DNA of 64,000 nt, taken from positions 36,744 through 100,743 of the forward strand of contig DASUUH010000062.1 in assembly GCA_036374175.1 (NCBI GenBank). The letters run 5' to 3'. The position numbers and the translations under genes were made by a program. Under the pieces are notes generated by a model that was not told the DNA's origin, did not search any database, and worked only from the letters and a program-made list of their open reading frames with translations. Each line of letters starts with the position of its first letter. The stretch's first letter is position 1. Below are positions 61,939 to 64,000 of the stretch, piece by piece. Source of the stretch: JASLBX01 sp036374175. Lineage in GTDB: Bacteria; Actinomycetota; Actinomycetes; Jiangellales; Jiangellaceae.

Positions 61939-63054
61939 CTAGGCCCTGCTCCACGTCCTCGCCACTCGCGCGGCCATGTCGGACAAACTTGCGGCGGGTT
62001 CGGCGAAGGCCCGGTCGGTGCCAACCATCTCCACGAGCGAGTACGCGGCCTCGATGCCGTTCGCGCGTAGCTCGCGCGTACCGACCTGCACATCGCCGGC
62101 CAGCGCCACGCAGGGCCGCATGGCCTGCCCGGCCAGGGCCGCCAGCCCGGATACGACCTTGCCGCTCATGGACTGCCAATCGAGCTTTCCCTCGCCGGTC
62201 ACGACGAGGTCAGCGGCGCTCACCTGCTCGGCGAGCCGCACCGCGCCGGCGACCGTCCCGAAACCGGGCTCTCGGCGGCCGCCGAGCAGCAGCAGGGCGT
62301 ATCCGAGCCCGCCCGCGGCTCCTGCGCCCGGTTCATCCGCGTACGAGCGGCCCGCCAGGTGCGCGAAGGTCGTCAGAGCACCGTCGACCTCGATCAATCG
62401 CTCGGCGGCGATGCCCTTCTGTGGCCCGAACACATTCGTGGCGCCACGCAGGCCCAGCAGCGGGTTGTCCACGTCGGTCGCCGCCACCACGTCGACGTCG
62501 GCCACCCGCCGCAGGGCCGGCTCCACGTCCACGCTCGTGATTTCGGCCAGGCCGGAAGGGCCGGCGGTCAGCGCACCTTCGGGCTGGCTGGTCGCCCCGA
62601 GAGCGGCCAGCAGCCCGGCGCCGCCGTCGTTCGTGCCGCTCCCACCGAGGCCGACGACGATCCGCTGCGCACCGGCCTCGATCGCCGCCTCGACAAGCTG
62701 GCCGACGCCGTACGTCGACGCGCCTTCGGTCACTCCGGCCGCGGGCCGCCGCTCACGGTGCGGGAGCAGGTCCAACCCGCAGGCCTGGGCCGATTCGATG
62801 TACGCCGTGCCGTCGACGGCGAGGAACGCGGCCGGCACCGACGCGCCGAGCGGGCCGCGTACCGTCACCGCGTTAAGTTCGCCGCCCAGCGAGGCGTGCA
62901 AGACGTCGAGGAAGCCCGGGCCGCCATCGGCCATGGGAACCGTCGTCACCTCGTCGGCGGGCGCTTGCCGGCGCCAGCCTTCGGCGATGGCATCCGCGGC
63001 CTGGACGGCGGTGAGAGTGCCCGCGAACTTGTCCGGTGCCACCAGGATGCGCAT
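61939..63054 (-). CDS. glxK: Glycerate kinase (GlxK/GarK family)
   Basis: 371 aa from ATG at 63054 (MRILVAPDKFAGTLTAVQAADAI). Family blocks: VPMADGGPGFLDVL, AYIESAQACGLDLL, IVVGLGGSGTNDGGAGLLAALG, NVFGPQKGIAAERL and VVTGEGKLDWQSMSGKVVSG. It phosphorylates glycerate to 2- or 3-phosphoglycerate. The upstream open frame reaches into the divergent GNAT gene and is not used. The starts of the two genes are 17 bases apart. Confidence 0.92.
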   Translation of the reverse strand: MRILVAPDKFAGTLTAVQAADAIAEGWRRQAPADEVTTVPMADGGPGFLDVLHASLGGELNAVTVRGPLGASVPAAFLAVDGTAYIESAQACGLDLLPHRERRPAAGVTEGASTYGVGQLVEAAIEAGAQRIVVGLGGSGTNDGGAGLLAALGATSQPEGALTAGPSGLAEITSVDVEPALRRVADVDVVAATDVDNPLLGLRGATNVFGPQKGIAAERLIEVDGALTTFAHLAGRSYADEPGAGAAGGLGYALLLLGGRREPGFGTVAGAVRLAEQVSAADLVVTGEGKLDWQSMSGKVVSGLAALAGQAMRPCVALAGDVQVGTRELRANGIEAAYSLVEMVGTDRAFAEPAASLSDMAARVARTWSRA

Positions 63055-63071
63055 GAGGCAGAGTGTGCCGT

Positions 63072-63917
63072 ATGCGGATTCGCCCGATGCGACCAGACGA
63101 CGTCGGGGCCGCAGAGCGCCTGACCGCCGTGGCGTTCGGCGCAGTCGGTTCGCACGAGCGTTCACCCGAGCAGCGCGACCGCTGGAGCGCACGCCTGCAA
63201 CACCTGCTCGACGTGGATCCGGGCGGCAGCTGGGTCTGTGACGACGACGGGGCAGTCGTGGGTGTGGCCGCCGCGGTCCGGCGCGACCTGCTGTGGGTGC
63301 TGTCGACCTACGCCGTCGACCCTTCCTTCCAAGGACGTGGCGCGGGCAAAGCCCTGCTCGAGGCCGCGATCGCATACGGCGCGGGGTGCCTGCGGGGTTT
63401 CATCTGCAGCACTCCAGACCCGCGGGTCGTCCGCCGATACCGCCTCGCGGGGTTCACCCTGCATCCGACGATGCAGCTCACCGGCCTGGTGGACCGCTCG
63501 TCGCTGCCGATCGTCGACGGTGTCCGGACGGGGACGGACGGCGATCTGGAGTTCGTCGACTCCGTCGACCGGCAGGTTCGAGGTGCGACCCACCGGCCGG
63601 ACCTCGGTCTGTTGCGCGACAACGGGCAGCTAGTTGTATGCGACATGCTGACCGGACGTGGGTATGCGCTCGTCGAAAAGTCTCGGGTAGCGTTGCTGGC
63701 CGCTACCAGCCGGGCCGTCGGCCAGCGGCTGCTGTGGGCGGCGCTGGCCCGCACCGAACCGGGTGCGGAGGTGTTGGTCCGCAGCCTGACGTCCGACCAG
63801 GAGTGGGCCGTGGATGTCGGGCTCGCCGCAGGGCTGCGGGTGGAGCCGGACGCCTACCTGGCACTGCGGCACATGCGCCCGCCGGCTCCCTACATCCCGT
63901 CGGTCCCCTTCGGCTAG
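63072..63917 (+). CDS. GNAT-family N-acetyltransferase
   Basis: 281 aa from ATG at 63072; a GTG at 63063 is 9 bases earlier. The N-terminal ~150 residues are a full GNAT fold: MRIRPMRPDDVGAAERL, LLWVLSTYAVDPSFQGRGAGKALLEAA (acetyl-CoA loop QGRGAG) and VVRRYRLAGFTLHPTM. The second half looks like a degenerate GNAT copy (GLLRDNGQLVVCDMLTGRGYALVE, WAALARTEPGAEVLVRSL). Acceptor unknown. A long palindrome follows 8 bases after the stop. Confidence 0.85.
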   Translation: MRIRPMRPDDVGAAERLTAVAFGAVGSHERSPEQRDRWSARLQHLLDVDPGGSWVCDDDGAVVGVAAAVRRDLLWVLSTYAVDPSFQGRGAGKALLEAAIAYGAGCLRGFICSTPDPRVVRRYRLAGFTLHPTMQLTGLVDRSSLPIVDGVRTGTDGDLEFVDSVDRQVRGATHRPDLGLLRDNGQLVVCDMLTGRGYALVEKSRVALLAATSRAVGQRLLWAALARTEPGAEVLVRSLTSDQEWAVDVGLAAGLRVEPDAYLALRHMRPPAPYIPSVPFG

Positions 63918-63924
63918 GTTCCGT

Positions 63925-64000
63925 TCGATCACGTTCGGCAGGCGGCGCGACGTAGCTACATGCATGCAGCCATGTAGCTACGTCGACAACCCTGCCGAAC
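63925..64000 (+). terminator. Long composite palindrome after the GNAT gene (cut by window end)
   Basis: Inner arms CGACGTAGCTACATG (63948-63962) and CATGTAGCTACGTCG (63971-63985) pair perfectly around an 8-base loop. Outer arms GTTCGGCAGG (63933-63942) and CCTGCCGAAC (63991-64000) also pair. The left side continues outward as TCGATCAC; the right arm runs off the window. TCGATCACGTTCGGCAGGCG differs by one base from the element at 24117. Confidence 0.7.

Noticed and set aside
1..64000. Mobile elements, prophage, CRISPR arrays, toxin-antitoxin pairs
   Set aside because: No transposase, integrase, phage structural gene, terminal inverted repeats with target duplication, or regularly spaced repeats were found; gene order is that of a conserved core region.

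Overview
The window is chromosomal DNA from a high-GC, Gram-positive actinobacterium. Codon third positions are strongly G/C, GTG starts are common, and the markers are actinobacterial: a group 1 sigma factor with a long basic/acidic N-terminal extension, a PASTA-domain kinase, PimB, a di-heme QcrC with a membrane-anchored Rieske protein, CtaF, and a class II DAHP synthase. From memory, the gene order from metF to glycerate kinase follows Mycobacterium tuberculosis Rv2172c-Rv2205c and the equivalent Streptomyces block. I infer a non-mycobacterial actinomycete, possibly near Jiangellales/Propionibacteriales; the genus cannot be fixed from this sequence alone. I see no insertion sequence, prophage, CRISPR array, rRNA or intact tRNA, and no gene-free stretch over 300 bases.

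Layout. 0-5.6 kb: PLP decarboxylase, principal sigma factor (with a SigR-type promoter), HhH-GPD repair protein and UspA, DinB. 5.7-10.9 kb: an MprA-MprB-PepD (envelope stress) set, then an ATP-dependent DNA ligase. 10.9-16 kb: a membrane protein, SURF1, DUF3817, PAC2, a HEPN protein under a perfect LexA box, and a CrtI-type oxidoreductase. 16-26.9 kb: sirtuin, MetF, polyprenyl synthase, PASTA kinase, endonuclease IV, two unrelated DAHP synthases around a threonine aldolase, and a PPi-type phosphofructokinase. 27.1-32 kb: the complete three-gene set for the osmolyte N-acetylglutaminylglutamine amide (amidotransferase, GNAT/ATP-grasp synthetase, M42 peptidase). 32-39.8 kb: PlsC, a predicted ornithine cyclodeaminase, an EEP-fold protein, ROK glucokinase with two SRPBCC proteins, and a NarL-type two-component system. 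39.8-49.7 kb: PimB, M48 protease, NlpC/P60 endopeptidase, a zinc-ribbon/NYN pair, a DEDD-exonuclease/GIY-YIG fusion, small regulators, TrpD. 49.7-59 kb: the cytochrome bc1-aa3 supercomplex genes (ctaE-qcrCAB and ctaC-ctaD-ctaF) flanking a DMT transporter and an M15 lipoprotein. 59-64 kb: cysteine desulfurase-TusA, adenosine kinase, ErpA, glycerate kinase, GNAT.

Themes. Respiration and its assembly (bc1, aa3, SURF1, ErpA, desulfurase/TusA), envelope building and sensing (MprAB-PepD, PASTA kinase, PimB, NlpC/P60, M15), DNA repair (DinB, LigB, HhH-GPD, endonuclease IV, DEDD/GIY-YIG) and osmoprotection share the window. Many genes are joined by 4-base ATGA/GTGA overlaps. At least ten start codons lie only 6-8 bases after a good -10 hexamer, which points to widespread leaderless transcription. 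Several intergenic spaces carry long palindromes that share a GATCACG core.
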